Below are positions 1-8,457 of a stretch of DNA of 64,000 bases, piece by piece. A program made the translations under genes and the position numbers. The notes beneath the pieces are model-generated. The model did no database searches, had not been told where the DNA came from, and saw nothing but the letters and a program-made list of their open reading frames with translations. Origin of the DNA: an uncultured Lachnospiraceae bacterium. Its GTDB lineage: Bacteria; Bacillota; Clostridia; Lachnospirales; Lachnospiraceae. Every line of letters starts with the position of its first letter. Position 1 is the stretch's first letter. The stretch lies in contig CAJUNR010000010.1 of the NCBI GenBank assembly GCA_910587765.1, positions 1 to 64,000 on the forward strand. Reading direction: 5' to 3'.

Positions 1-138
1 GAATAAGATTGTCCTTTAAGGCACAATATTCAGGTTTTCACATTTATTGCGTATTATTCCGTACTATCAGGTAAAAATTTGATGTACTTTTGATGTACTT
101 TTCACCATTTCTTGTACTTTGAGGGAATGAAGAAGCGC
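1..138. other. Flank of hemZ without a recognisable gene
   Basis: No gene, tRNA or convincing terminator is visible here. The stretch is AT-richer than the genes around it and contains two adjacent copies of the 11-mer TGATGTACTTT at about 80-101. The 3' end of hemZ lies at 139 and the boundary of the window prevents further interpretation. Confidence 0.4.
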
Positions 139-1587
139 TTAAAAATCCGTGAGCAGCTTCCGCTTTCTCTCAATCATTTCGTCTATTTTTTGTATATATA
201 GAGCCACATCCTTCACATTCTCGCTTCGCTCAATCCGCCCGTCCGGGTACACCCGTTTTGACACGCTACCTGCTCCGCAAGCCACGATAGACTGTTTCTC
301 CTCCATCATCAGTATATTGTAAATCCCGGCCTGCTCCGGCCTTGCATATCCGACATTCTCAAAATTTCCGGCCATGTTCTTCTGACGGTACAGATAATAC
401 GGCGACAGTCCCATCTCTGCGCAGTAGCGGGCCGTCATATCCATGATCTGTATATTGTTTTCCAGCCCCATCTCTTCATACCGCTCTTTGAACAGATTCA
501 GCCGGGCCGCCCGTTTGATGGCCAGGGAGTGAATCGTCACGCTGTCCGGCGCAAGCGCGGCAATCTCCTGCATGGTATGCTCCACATCCTTGTATCCCTC
601 TCCCGGAAGGCCGACGATCAGATCCATGTTGATATGAGAAAACCCCATCTCTCTTGCCAGGGCAAACGCCTCCTTCGTCTGCGCCACCGTATGATGCCGC
701 CCGATGATCCGAAGCGTCTCGTCCTTCATCGTCTGCGGATTGACCGAGATGCGGTCGATTCCATGGTCGAGCAGAACCTGAAGCTTCTCTCTGCTGATGC
801 TGTCCGGCCTCCCGGCTTCCACGGTAAACTCCTGCAGATGCGTCATCTCAAAGGCCGTCTGAATCCTGCCCAGCAGCCGGTCCATCTGCCCGGGACTCAA
901 TGTTGTCGGCGTTCCTCCCCCGATGTAGACGGTGTTCAGCTTCCTGCGGCGGAAATGCTCCGCCATGGCGTCGATCTCCCGAAAAAGAGCGTCCAGATAG
1001 AGATCCACCTGCTTTTCCCATTTGGAAAGCGGATAAGAGGTAAAGGAGCAGTACAGGCAGGTGCTCGGGCAGAACGGAATGCCGATATACAGACTGTATC
1101 CGTCCTGATAGTCAATGTTCTGCAACACATAACGCTCCCGATTGGCAATCATGACGCTGAGAGCCGCTTTCTCCCTGCTTGCCAGATAGACCTCGCGCAT
1201 ATACGCCGCCGTCTCTACATTACTCTTTCCCGCCTCCAGAAGCTGCATGGCGAGCTTGACCGGCCGGATTCCCGTAAGCGTCCCCCAGGGCAGCTCCTGC
1301 CCCGTATACGCGCACAGCATCCGGTAGATCAGCCGCTTCATCCGGCTCTTCGTCTCCTTCCGATCCCCGGGGTCAATCTCCTCCTGCCGTGTCTCTGCAG
1401 GATTGCCGTCTTTCAGAAGCTCCACGGTTACGCTCCGCTCCGAGAAGGTAACCGCCATTTGCAGCGCGGTCCTGTCCGTATACGTTTCCCCCGCACGCAC
1501 GCTCACCTCTTCCCGGGGGAAAAATGCTTTCACCAGGGAATGGATATCATATTCAAAACCTGTTTTATTTACAATTACCTCGATCAT
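139..1587 (-). CDS. hemZ: Radical SAM coproporphyrinogen dehydrogenase-like protein HemZ
   Basis: This 482-residue protein belongs to the HemN/HemZ branch of radical SAM enzymes. Family members of this kind are annotated as oxygen-independent coproporphyrinogen III dehydrogenases, cytosolic enzymes that decarboxylate two propionates in haem synthesis. The cluster-binding motif CPSTCLYC gives Cys173, Cys177 and Cys180, followed by the glycine-rich SAM segment IGGGTPTT. A roughly 150-residue N-terminal extension before the radical SAM core is typical of HemZ rather than HemN. The ATG at 1587 is preferred over a longer reading because AGGAGA sits at the right distance upstream, and this ATG overlaps the stop of the preceding EamA gene by four bases (ATGA), implying translational coupling. 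No other haem genes are visible, so true haem synthesis is not shown; some paralogues have other roles. Confidence 0.85.
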   Translation of the reverse strand: MIEVIVNKTGFEYDIHSLVKAFFPREEVSVRAGETYTDRTALQMAVTFSERSVTVELLKDGNPAETRQEEIDPGDRKETKSRMKRLIYRMLCAYTGQELPWGTLTGIRPVKLAMQLLEAGKSNVETAAYMREVYLASREKAALSVMIANRERYVLQNIDYQDGYSLYIGIPFCPSTCLYCSFTSYPLSKWEKQVDLYLDALFREIDAMAEHFRRRKLNTVYIGGGTPTTLSPGQMDRLLGRIQTAFEMTHLQEFTVEAGRPDSISREKLQVLLDHGIDRISVNPQTMKDETLRIIGRHHTVAQTKEAFALAREMGFSHINMDLIVGLPGEGYKDVEHTMQEIAALAPDSVTIHSLAIKRAARLNLFKERYEEMGLENNIQIMDMTARYCAEMGLSPYYLYRQKNMAGNFENVGYARPEQAGIYNILMMEEKQSIVACGAGSVSKRVYPDGRIERSENVKDVALYIQKIDEMIERKRKLLTDF

Positions 1588-2495
1588 GTCCGACTCTCCT
1601 GTTTCCTGTCCGGCATCTGCGCCAGTATAATCGCCGCGAACATCAGCGCGCACCCAAACAGCTCTCTGCCGCTCAGTCTCTGTCCAAGAATCACCCAGCC
1701 CGCCAGTACGGAAAAGACGGATTCCAGGCTCAGAAGCAGAGACGCCACCGTGGGATCCGCATTTCTCTGTCCCAGAATCTGCAGAGTGTACGCCACCCCG
1801 CAGGACATCACGCCCGCATACAGAATCGGCATCCAGGCCGCCAGAATCTCCCCCGCCTCCGGCCGCTCCCAGATCAGCATTGGCACCGCGCAGATCAGTC
1901 CGGCGGTCAGAAACTGTATCGCCGACATACGCACCCCGTCCACCAGCGGTGAAAAATGATCAATCACCAGGATATGTACGGCAAACACAAGTGCGCACAG
2001 CAGCACCAGAAGATCGCCGATGCCCAGTGAAAGACGCTCCGTCATGCACAGAAAATAGAGTCCCGCCACGGCAATGCACACGCATACGACAATCAGCGGC
2101 CGGATTTTCCGGCCGATTACGATCCCCAGTATCGGCACCAGAACGATGTACATGGCCGTGACAAACCCCGCCTTGCCCACCGTGGTATACAGAATGCCGA
2201 ACTGCTGCAGGCTGCTCGCTATGGCCAGAAACACTCCGCAGCAGATGCCGCCGGTCACCAGTGTTCCGGTCTCTCCTCTCTCCTTTTTCCTCTCCTCTTC
2301 GCTCATCCCGCTTTTTTTCTTCAGCCCGTCCGTCAGAAAGATCACCGGTATCAGTACCACGCTGCCGAGAATGCTTCTCACACAGTTAAACGTAAACGGG
2401 CCCACATAATCCATGCCTACGCTCTGCGCTACAAACGCACAGCCCCAGATCAGGGCCGTCAGAAGCAGCATGGTGTTATTTTTCATCTGTTTCAT
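1584..2495 (-). CDS. EamA/DMT-family membrane exporter
   Basis: This 303-residue protein has about ten hydrophobic segments arranged as two five-helix EamA halves, the hallmark of the drug/metabolite transporter superfamily. The N-terminal helix pattern LLLTALIWGCAFVAQ is typical. Family members export amino acids, metabolites or drugs across the cytoplasmic membrane; the substrate cannot be read from the sequence. The ATG at 2495 is chosen because AGGAGG lies nine bases upstream; the open frame continues further up but without a ribosome site. The gene has its own promoter (2554-2582) and a strong hairpin at the start of its predicted mRNA. It overlaps hemZ by four bases and is probably co-transcribed with it. 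Confidence 0.85.
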   Translation of the reverse strand: MKQMKNNTMLLLTALIWGCAFVAQSVGMDYVGPFTFNCVRSILGSVVLIPVIFLTDGLKKKSGMSEEERKKERGETGTLVTGGICCGVFLAIASSLQQFGILYTTVGKAGFVTAMYIVLVPILGIVIGRKIRPLIVVCVCIAVAGLYFLCMTERLSLGIGDLLVLLCALVFAVHILVIDHFSPLVDGVRMSAIQFLTAGLICAVPMLIWERPEAGEILAAWMPILYAGVMSCGVAYTLQILGQRNADPTVASLLLSLESVFSVLAGWVILGQRLSGRELFGCALMFAAIILAQMPDRKQESRT

Positions 2496-2521
2496 CTCAT
2501 AATGCCTCCTCACGCAAACAC

Positions 2522-2544
2522 GGCGGCATGCTGCGCATGCCGCC
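2522..2544 (-). promoter_or_regulatory. Perfect hairpin at the 5' end of the EamA-hemZ mRNA
   Basis: GGCGGCATGC and its exact complement are separated by a three-base loop. It lies just downstream of the predicted start of transcription (near 2547) and is not followed by a T-run on the minus strand, so a simple terminator is unlikely. It may stabilise or regulate the transcript, or be the end point of the upstream gph transcript. Confidence 0.6.
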
Positions 2545-2553
2545 AACAAATGC

Positions 2554-2582
2554 ATCTTACACTATTTTTCATGGTTTGACAA
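2554..2582 (-). promoter_or_regulatory. Promoter of EamA-hemZ
   Basis: On the minus strand TTGTCA (2577-2582) and TAAGAT (2554-2559) are separated by 17 bases, a good vegetative sigma-factor match. It lies immediately after the stop codon of the upstream phosphatase gene. Confidence 0.6.
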
Positions 2583-2591
2583 CACTTCCGG

Positions 2592-3257
2592 TCATGAATT
2601 TTGGTTCAGCAACCCTAAAAGCACCTCCTGCAATTCCCGCGCATCGGCCGCCGTATGTTCCGCTCCCAGACTCAGAAGCAGCTCTCTGCTACGAAAGCCC
2701 CAGGTCACGGACACGCACGGTATCCCGCAGTTTTTCGCCGTCTGCAGATCCACCTCCGAATCCCCCACGTAAATACAGTCTTCCAGGCGCACCTTCAATT
2801 CCCGCGCCGCCTGTTTTACCGTATCCGGAGCAGGTTTTCTGCGCACCTGCTCCGATTCCCCGATCGCGACTCGGATCCGTCCGCCGAAATACTTTTCGTT
2901 CAGTTCCCGGACTGCAAAATCCGGCTTGTTCGACACGATCGCCATCGGAACGTCTCTTTCAGAAAACCTCCGAAGCAGCTCCAAAATCCCCTCGTAAGGT
3001 CCCGTATGATCGTTCAGATGTTCTCCGTAATGCTCCCGGAAGGCTCGGAGGCAGTCCTCAAAATGAGGATTGTCTTCGCCCGCCGGAACGGCTCTTCGCA
3101 TCAGGTTCACCGCTCCGTTTCCTACAAACTGCCGGACTTCCTCCAGGGTTCTCGCCGGAAACCCGTATCTCCCGAGCGCCGCATTGGTGCTCAGACACAG
3201 GTCTTCCAGCGTGTTCAGCAGGGTTCCGTCCATATCAAAGATCACTGCTTTTTTCAT
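2592..3257 (-). CDS. HAD-family phosphatase, phosphoglycolate phosphatase-like
   Basis: This 221-residue cytosolic hydrolase shows all HAD motifs: DMDGT at residues 8-12 (nucleophile Asp8, general acid Asp10), the second motif in AIVSNKP, the conserved Lys in RRKPAPD and the acidic pair in YVGDSEVDLQTA. The helical cap between motifs 1 and 2 and the overall length fit the Gph/PgmB group, which dephosphorylates small phosphorylated metabolites such as phosphoglycolate. Substrate assignment from sequence alone is weak. The start overlaps the stop of the upstream ABC exporter gene by four bases (ATGA), so it is the last gene of the MarR-controlled exporter operon, although a functional link to transport is not obvious. 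Confidence 0.8.
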   Translation of the reverse strand: MKKAVIFDMDGTLLNTLEDLCLSTNAALGRYGFPARTLEEVRQFVGNGAVNLMRRAVPAGEDNPHFEDCLRAFREHYGEHLNDHTGPYEGILELLRRFSERDVPMAIVSNKPDFAVRELNEKYFGGRIRVAIGESEQVRRKPAPDTVKQAARELKVRLEDCIYVGDSEVDLQTAKNCGIPCVSVTWGFRSRELLLSLGAEHTAADARELQEVLLGLLNQNS

Positions 3258-5176
3258 GACTGTTCAAGCGCTCCCATATATAACTGATAATATTTTCCTT
3301 TGTCTTCCAGAAGAGATTCATGATTGCCCCGCTCGATGATGCGCCCCTGTTCCAGCACCATGATCACATCCGAATTTTTGATGGTGGACAGCCGGTGGGC
3401 AATGACAAATACCGTCCGGCCTTTCATGAGACGGTCCATGCCCCTCTGGACGATCGTCTCCGTCCGCGTGTCGATGCTGGAAGTCGCCTCGTCCAGAATC
3501 AGCACCGGCGGGTCCGCGATGGCCGCCCTGGCGATCGCCAGAAGCTGCCGCTCTCCCTGAGAGAGGCTCGTTCCGTCGCCGCTCAACATCGTGTCATAGC
3601 CGCCGGGAAGCCGGGTGATAAAATAATGGGCATTGGCCAGCTTCGCCGCCGCCACCACTTCCTCGTCCGTGGCGTCCAGCTTCCCGTAGCGGATGTTGTC
3701 GGCGATCGTCCCGGTGAACAGATGCGTATCCTGCAGAACGATTCCCAGCGACCGGCGCAGATCCGGTTTTTTGATTTTATTGATGTTGATGCCGTCATAG
3801 CGGACCTTGCCGTCCTGAATGTCATAAAAGCGGTTGATCAGATTGGTGATCGTCGTCTTGCCCGCTCCGGTGGCACCCACAAAGGCGATCTTCTCGCCCG
3901 GATTGGCGTACATCTTGATGTCGTGCAGCACGATCTTGTCGTCCCTATATCCGAAATCCACTCCGTCCAGCACCACAGCGCCTTCCAGCTTCTTGTAGGT
4001 GATCGTCCCTTCCGCCTTATGCGGGTGCTTCCACGCCCAGATGCCGGTCCGCTCCCTGGATTCCTTTAAGGTGCCGTCCGGCTCTTCGGTCACATTGACC
4101 AGCGTCACATAGCCGTTGTCCGTCTCCTCCGGTTCGTCCAGAAGATCGAAGATCCGCTCCGCGCCCGCCAGCGCCATGATGATCGAATTGAACTGCTGGG
4201 ACACCTGCGTGATCGGCATGTTGAAGCTTCTGGTGAGCTGCAGAAACGATGCCAGCGCGCCCAGTGTCAGACCGCCGATGCCGTTGATGGCGAAGACCGC
4301 GCCCACGCCCAGCGTCAGCACATAGTTGATATTTCCCAGATTGGCCATCACCGGCATGAGGATATTGGCAAAAGTATTGGCATTTTTGGCGCTTTCAAAC
4401 AGATCGTCGTTCAGCCGGTCGAATTTTTCTTTGGACTCCGTCTCATGACAGAAGACCTTGACCACTTTCTGACCCTCCATCATTTCCTCGATATAGCCGT
4501 TGAGCGCGCCCAGGGATTTCTGCTGCCTGATAAAGTACATGCCGCTCCTGCCGCCGATAAAGCGCACCGCCCGTACCATAACAACAACCATGAGGATGAT
4601 CAGCACCGTCAGCGGCACGCTTAACACCAGCATGGATACAAAGGTGCTGACAATGGTGATGGACGAACTGAGCATCTGGGGGATACTCTGACTGATCATC
4701 TGGCGCAGCGTATCCGTATCGTTGGTGTAACAGCTCATGATGTCGCCGTGGGCGTGGGTGTCAAAATATTTGATCGGAAGGCGTTCCATATGAGTGAACA
4801 TCTCATCGCGGATCTCCTTCAGCACCCCCTGGGTGATGACGATCATGATTCTCGCGTAAAGATAGGTCGCGATCGTTCCGGCATAATAGATGCAGGCCAT
4901 CACCGCCAGCGCATGAAGCAGCGGCGTAAAGCTGGGACTGGTCTCCCCCAGAAACGGCAGAATGTAATCGTCAATCAGATTGCGGAGAAACAGATTGCCG
5001 ATCACTCCGGTCAGGGCGCTGACCGCGATGCTGACCGCCACCGCCACACAGTGAATCTTATAATCCTTCCATATATAAGCAAGCAGACGCTTTAACGTCT
5101 TTCCCGGATTCCGGCTTCCCTGTCCGCCGCGCATACCCCTGGCGCCGGGACCTCTGACTGTCCTTGGATTACTCAT
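3254..5176 (-). CDS. ABC exporter half-transporter, catalytically complete subunit
   Basis: This 640-residue half-transporter has an N-terminal six-helix exporter domain (roughly residues 40-340) and a C-terminal ATPase. The Walker A motif GATGAGKTT is near residue 435, the signature is LSQGE near 537, and the Walker B region is ILDEATSS with the catalytic Glu present. The first 30 residues are Arg/Gly-rich and cytosolic. AAGGAG supports the ATG at 5176, which overlaps the stop of the preceding half-transporter by eight bases. Together the two genes look like a heterodimeric multidrug exporter of the BmrCD/TM287-288 type, with this subunit supplying the active ATP site. The preceding MarR gene suggests induction by small hydrophobic compounds. 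Confidence 0.88.
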   Translation of the reverse strand: MSNPRTVRGPGARGMRGGQGSRNPGKTLKRLLAYIWKDYKIHCVAVAVSIAVSALTGVIGNLFLRNLIDDYILPFLGETSPSFTPLLHALAVMACIYYAGTIATYLYARIMIVITQGVLKEIRDEMFTHMERLPIKYFDTHAHGDIMSCYTNDTDTLRQMISQSIPQMLSSSITIVSTFVSMLVLSVPLTVLIILMVVVMVRAVRFIGGRSGMYFIRQQKSLGALNGYIEEMMEGQKVVKVFCHETESKEKFDRLNDDLFESAKNANTFANILMPVMANLGNINYVLTLGVGAVFAINGIGGLTLGALASFLQLTRSFNMPITQVSQQFNSIIMALAGAERIFDLLDEPEETDNGYVTLVNVTEEPDGTLKESRERTGIWAWKHPHKAEGTITYKKLEGAVVLDGVDFGYRDDKIVLHDIKMYANPGEKIAFVGATGAGKTTITNLINRFYDIQDGKVRYDGININKIKKPDLRRSLGIVLQDTHLFTGTIADNIRYGKLDATDEEVVAAAKLANAHYFITRLPGGYDTMLSGDGTSLSQGERQLLAIARAAIADPPVLILDEATSSIDTRTETIVQRGMDRLMKGRTVFVIAHRLSTIKNSDVIMVLEQGRIIERGNHESLLEDKGKYYQLYMGALEQS

Positions 5177-6905
5177 CAAAATCCGCTCCTTTCTGCTGTA
5201 ATTCATAGATGTCGCGATAGATTTCTTTCTCCTTCAAGAGCTCGTCATGCGTACCGAAACCCACAACCGCCCCCTGATCCAGCACCAGGATCCGGTCGGC
5301 ATCCTGCACGGACGAGATTCTCTGGGCGATGATGAGCTTGGTCGTATCCGGGATCTCTTCCGCAAACGCCCTGCGGATCAGCGCATCCGTCTTCGTATCG
5401 ACCGCGCTGGTGGAATCATCCAGAATGAGAATCTTCGGCTTCTTCAAAAGCGCCCTCGCGATACAGAGCCTCTGCTTCTGTCCTCCGGACACGTTGGTTC
5501 CGCCCTGCTCGATATAAGTCTCGTAGCCGTCCGGCATTTTCTCGATAAATTCATGCGCCTGCGCCAGTTCGCAGGCGCGGCGGCATTCCTCCTCGGTGGC
5601 TTCTTTATTGCCCCATCTTAAATTCTCCAGTATCGTTCCGGAGAAGAGCACATTTTTCTGCAGAACCATGGACACCGCATTCCTCAATTTCTCCAGCCGG
5701 TACTCCTTCACATCATGCCCGCCCACATACACGGAGCCTTCCAGCACATCGTAAAGCCGCGGAATCAACTGCACCAGCGTGGATTTGGAACTGCCGGTCC
5801 CGCCGATGATGCCGATGGTCTCACCCGCGCGGATCTCCAGATTCACATCCCGCAGCACACATTTCTCCCGGTCGTCGCTGTAGGAGAAATTTACGTGATC
5901 AAACCGGATGGAACCGTCCTCCACCTCCAGAACCGAATGCATGGGATCGGTGAGCGTGCTTTTTTCATCCAGCACCTCCACAATCCGCTCGGCGGAAGAG
6001 CGGGCCATGGTCGTCATGACAAAGATCATGGAGATCATCATCAGGCTCATGAGAATCTGCATGGTATAGGTAAACAGGCTCATAAGCTGTCCGGTCGTCA
6101 TCGTTTCGTCCACCACGATCAGCTTCGCTCCGAACCAGGACACCAGCATGATGCAGGTGTAGACCGTAAACTGCATGACCGGCTGGTTCATCACGACCAG
6201 ACGCTCCGCATGGACGCTGAGATCTTTCAGATTCTTCGTTGCACCGCGGAATTTCTCCCGCTCATGGCCCTCCCGCACGTACGCCTTCACCACGCGGATG
6301 CCGGTCAGATTCTCCTGCACGCTGGCATTGAGCCGGTCGTACCCTTTGAACATCTCGTCAAAGAGCGGAAACGCCCGGGTGATAACAAAGGCCAGCACGC
6401 ATCCGAGAAAGATCAGCGCCGCCAGAAAGATCAGAGACAGTCGGGGACTGATCGTCACGCACATGAACAGGGCCGAAATCATCATGATCGGCGCCCGCAC
6501 GAACATGCGGATAATCATCTGGAACGCGTTCTGTACGTTGGTCACGTCGGTGGTCATACGGGTCACCAGGCCCGCCGTGGAAAAGTGGTCAATATTCTGG
6601 AACGAAAAATCCTGAATGTTGTCATACATGGCCTTGCGCAGGTTCCGTCCGAAGCCCATGGACGCCCTGGCTGCGAACACTCCCGACAGGGTGCCCGCCA
6701 GAAGGGAGAGCATGGCGACGACGAGCATGACAACGCCCAGCTTCACCACATAGTTCATATCTCCGGCCTCCACTCCGCGGTCGATGACCGAAGCCATCAG
6801 AACCGGCAGCAGGACCTCCAGAATCACTTCCAGGATCACGCAGCGCGGAGCAAGCGCCGTATCTCTCTTAAATTCTCCGATATAGGCTGTCAATCTTTTA
6901 ATCAT
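5169..6905 (-). CDS. ABC exporter half-transporter with degenerate ATP site
   Basis: This 578-residue half-transporter has six transmembrane helices in its first ~300 residues and an ATPase domain behind. Its Walker A (GGTGSSKST, near residue 370) and Walker B (ILDDSTSAVD, near 491) depart from consensus: the catalytic Glu after Walker B is replaced by Asp. In known heterodimeric exporters such as TM287/288 one subunit carries exactly this replacement, while the partner (the next gene here) keeps Glu. AGGAGG seven bases upstream supports the ATG at 6905. The gene overlaps both neighbours by eight bases, so MarR, both transporter subunits and the phosphatase form one tightly coupled operon. 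Confidence 0.88.
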   Translation of the reverse strand: MIKRLTAYIGEFKRDTALAPRCVILEVILEVLLPVLMASVIDRGVEAGDMNYVVKLGVVMLVVAMLSLLAGTLSGVFAARASMGFGRNLRKAMYDNIQDFSFQNIDHFSTAGLVTRMTTDVTNVQNAFQMIIRMFVRAPIMMISALFMCVTISPRLSLIFLAALIFLGCVLAFVITRAFPLFDEMFKGYDRLNASVQENLTGIRVVKAYVREGHEREKFRGATKNLKDLSVHAERLVVMNQPVMQFTVYTCIMLVSWFGAKLIVVDETMTTGQLMSLFTYTMQILMSLMMISMIFVMTTMARSSAERIVEVLDEKSTLTDPMHSVLEVEDGSIRFDHVNFSYSDDREKCVLRDVNLEIRAGETIGIIGGTGSSKSTLVQLIPRLYDVLEGSVYVGGHDVKEYRLEKLRNAVSMVLQKNVLFSGTILENLRWGNKEATEEECRRACELAQAHEFIEKMPDGYETYIEQGGTNVSGGQKQRLCIARALLKKPKILILDDSTSAVDTKTDALIRRAFAEEIPDTTKLIIAQRISSVQDADRILVLDQGAVVGFGTHDELLKEKEIYRDIYELQQKGADFDE

Positions 6906-7344
6906 ATTCTGCCTCCTCAAGTCTTGCCTCTATTTTCCGGATACACGAGAACCAGAGCCTTCGCTCCTCTTCGGTCAGCGTCTGGTTGACCATGGCTTCG
7001 AGACGGTCCAGACGGTCCAGAACCGTCTCCTGAACCGCGATCCCCTGCTCCGTCAGCATCAGTTCCTTCTTTCTCGCGTCTCCGGGAACTCCGATGCGCC
7101 TCACCAGCCCCTTTTTCTCCAGAATCTGGATGACGCTCGTAACCGAAGATTTCCGTATCTTAAATTCTTCCTCCAGTTCTCTTTGGAACACCTTCTTCTC
7201 CTGACGGCGCTGAAAATAGACGTATCCAAGCATCCGGCTCTGGATCGAGGTCAGCCCCAGATCCGACATTCGTTTTTCAATCACCCGGTGCCAGATACAA
7301 TTCAGATTCACCAGCTCCCGCATGGGATAACCATCGTCATTCAC
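6898..7344 (-). CDS. MarR-family transcriptional regulator
   Basis: This 148-residue winged-helix protein has the recognition-helix region around EFKIRKSSVTSVIQILEKKGLV followed by the wing RRIGVPGDARKKELMLTEQG, as in MarR proteins, which are usually autorepressors released by small ligands. The start is decided by the ribosome site: an in-frame ATG at 7350 follows AGGAGG by only one base, whereas the GTG at 7344 lies seven bases behind it, so GTG is proposed. Two 14-bp palindromes in its own promoter are the obvious operators. It leads the ABC exporter operon and most likely controls it. Confidence 0.87.
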   Translation of the reverse strand: MNDDGYPMRELVNLNCIWHRVIEKRMSDLGLTSIQSRMLGYVYFQRRQEKKVFQRELEEEFKIRKSSVTSVIQILEKKGLVRRIGVPGDARKKELMLTEQGIAVQETVLDRLDRLEAMVNQTLTEEERRLWFSCIRKIEARLEEAEYD

Positions 7345-7363
7345 GTCCATCCCTCCTTTTATT

Positions 7364-7408
7364 GTTAGAAGTCTAACTGATTATAGGTTAGATTTCTAAC
7401 AATGTCAA
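7364..7408 (-). promoter_or_regulatory. MarR operon promoter with two operator palindromes
   Basis: On the minus strand TTGACA (7403-7408) and TATAAT (7380-7385) are consensus and 17 bases apart. Two palindromes of the form GTTAGA-NN-TCTAAC overlay it: one at 7387-7400 fills the -35/-10 spacer, the other at 7364-7377 begins just past the -10 element. Their centres are 23 bp apart, about two helical turns, so two MarR dimers could bind the same face and block RNA polymerase. Confidence 0.82.
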
Positions 7409-7487
7409 GTGATAATCTGTGAAAATTCGGTGAATTATCCGGTACAATTTCTCCGCATGGCACAAACCTCCCTCCGTATTTATGCAG

Positions 7488-7518
7488 AAAAAGAGCAGCG
7501 CCTCTTTCAGCTCTGCTC
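7488..7518 (-). terminator. Terminator of the purC-purB-CmpB side
   Basis: On the minus strand GAGCAGAGC pairs with GCGCTGCTC (one mismatch, eight-base loop) and is followed by five T residues. It lies 34 bases past the stop of the CmpB-like gene. Confidence 0.75.
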
Positions 7519-7551
7519 CTGTATCTATCAATATTATACCAGAAAAACAGC

Positions 7552-8409
7552 TTAATAAAAACGTCTCTGCAGCCGGTGCACCCTCTCCCGGATCTCTTCC
7601 ATATCCGGCACATTTGCCATCAGACGGAAACCGGGATTGTGCTTCCCAAGAAGCGCCGCCTTCTGAGCCATCCGTTCTTTTAACTGCTCCTGCATCTCCT
7701 GCAGACGGCCGATCTCGCCCTCCACTCTTTTGAGCAACTCTTCCTTCGACTGTTCCGCGCGTTCCTTTTTCTCCTCGATCCGTTCTTCCACGGCCGCCTT
7801 CGCGAACACCGCCGCCGCTTCCAGCACGCGCCGCTTCTCCGCCGCCCGCTGCTCCAGCTCCGCGCAGATCTGCTCCGCCTGAATCAGCATCGCGCGCAGA
7901 TCCATCGCCTTGCGGAATGCATTGCTGAAATCGTATACGATGCAGACCGTGACTGCAAAAGTCAGCACCGACACTGCTTCCTCGTGTATCCGGAAAATAA
8001 GCTGCTCCACCGGCTTATGCACCACATAAACCATCAGCAGGCTTAAAAAGCCCCAGGCAATCGACGAGCTCAGACAGATATGCCCTTTATACTGGAATCT
8101 CTGGTCGCTGTAGTCCCAGTACCGTACCCGGAACCATCTCACCATCGTCTCCCCGGTCACGTATTCCAGCGCCGTCGCGCCCAGCGCCCCGACCACATAA
8201 ACCAGGACCGGCGTCTCCTGAAAGGGAAGCGTCAGCCACAGCACCAGAATCGCGCCGCTCCCGTACAGGGGAAGCCAGGGACCCCTGAGGAACCCCCGGT
8301 TCGTCAGATGCCGGTTCTTCAGCGTCACATAAGCCGATTCAAAGCACCAGCCGAAAATACAGTAAAAGTAGAAAAACGACAGCCATTCCCGAAAATGATA
8401 ACTGTACAT
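7552..8409 (-). CDS. CmpB-like membrane protein with a C-terminal coiled coil
   Basis: This 285-residue protein resembles the family named putative ABC-transporter type IV (CmpB, PF06541). About five hydrophobic segments fill residues 1-165, with the conserved-looking start FREWLSFFYFYCIFGWCFESAY (shown here in part) and the NRGFLRGPWLPLYGSGA segment. Residues 170-270 are a charged, Glu/Lys/Arg-rich coiled coil with no enzyme motif, so the protein is probably an integral membrane protein with a cytosolic rod. GGGAGG eight bases upstream supports the ATG. It follows purB by 48 bases on the same strand and ends at a terminator, so it is probably co-transcribed with purB. Its function is unknown despite the family name. 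Confidence 0.65.
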   Translation of the reverse strand: MYSYHFREWLSFFYFYCIFGWCFESAYVTLKNRHLTNRGFLRGPWLPLYGSGAILVLWLTLPFQETPVLVYVVGALGATALEYVTGETMVRWFRVRYWDYSDQRFQYKGHICLSSSIAWGFLSLLMVYVVHKPVEQLIFRIHEEAVSVLTFAVTVCIVYDFSNAFRKAMDLRAMLIQAEQICAELEQRAAEKRRVLEAAAVFAKAAVEERIEEKKERAEQSKEELLKRVEGEIGRLQEMQEQLKERMAQKAALLGKHNPGFRLMANVPDMEEIRERVHRLQRRFY

Positions 8410-8457
8410 AGAGAAAACCTCCCGACACTTTTGACGGCCTGCCGCGGACTCTTTGAC

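Noticed and set aside
79..102. Tandem TGATGTACTTT as an integrase attachment site
   Set aside because: Only two short copies, no recombinase gene and no tRNA next to it; too little sequence at the window edge to support a claim.
7365..7613. 82-codon minus-strand frame over the MarR promoter
   Set aside because: It runs through a consensus promoter, two operators and a terminator, overlaps the CmpB-like gene and has no ribosome site.
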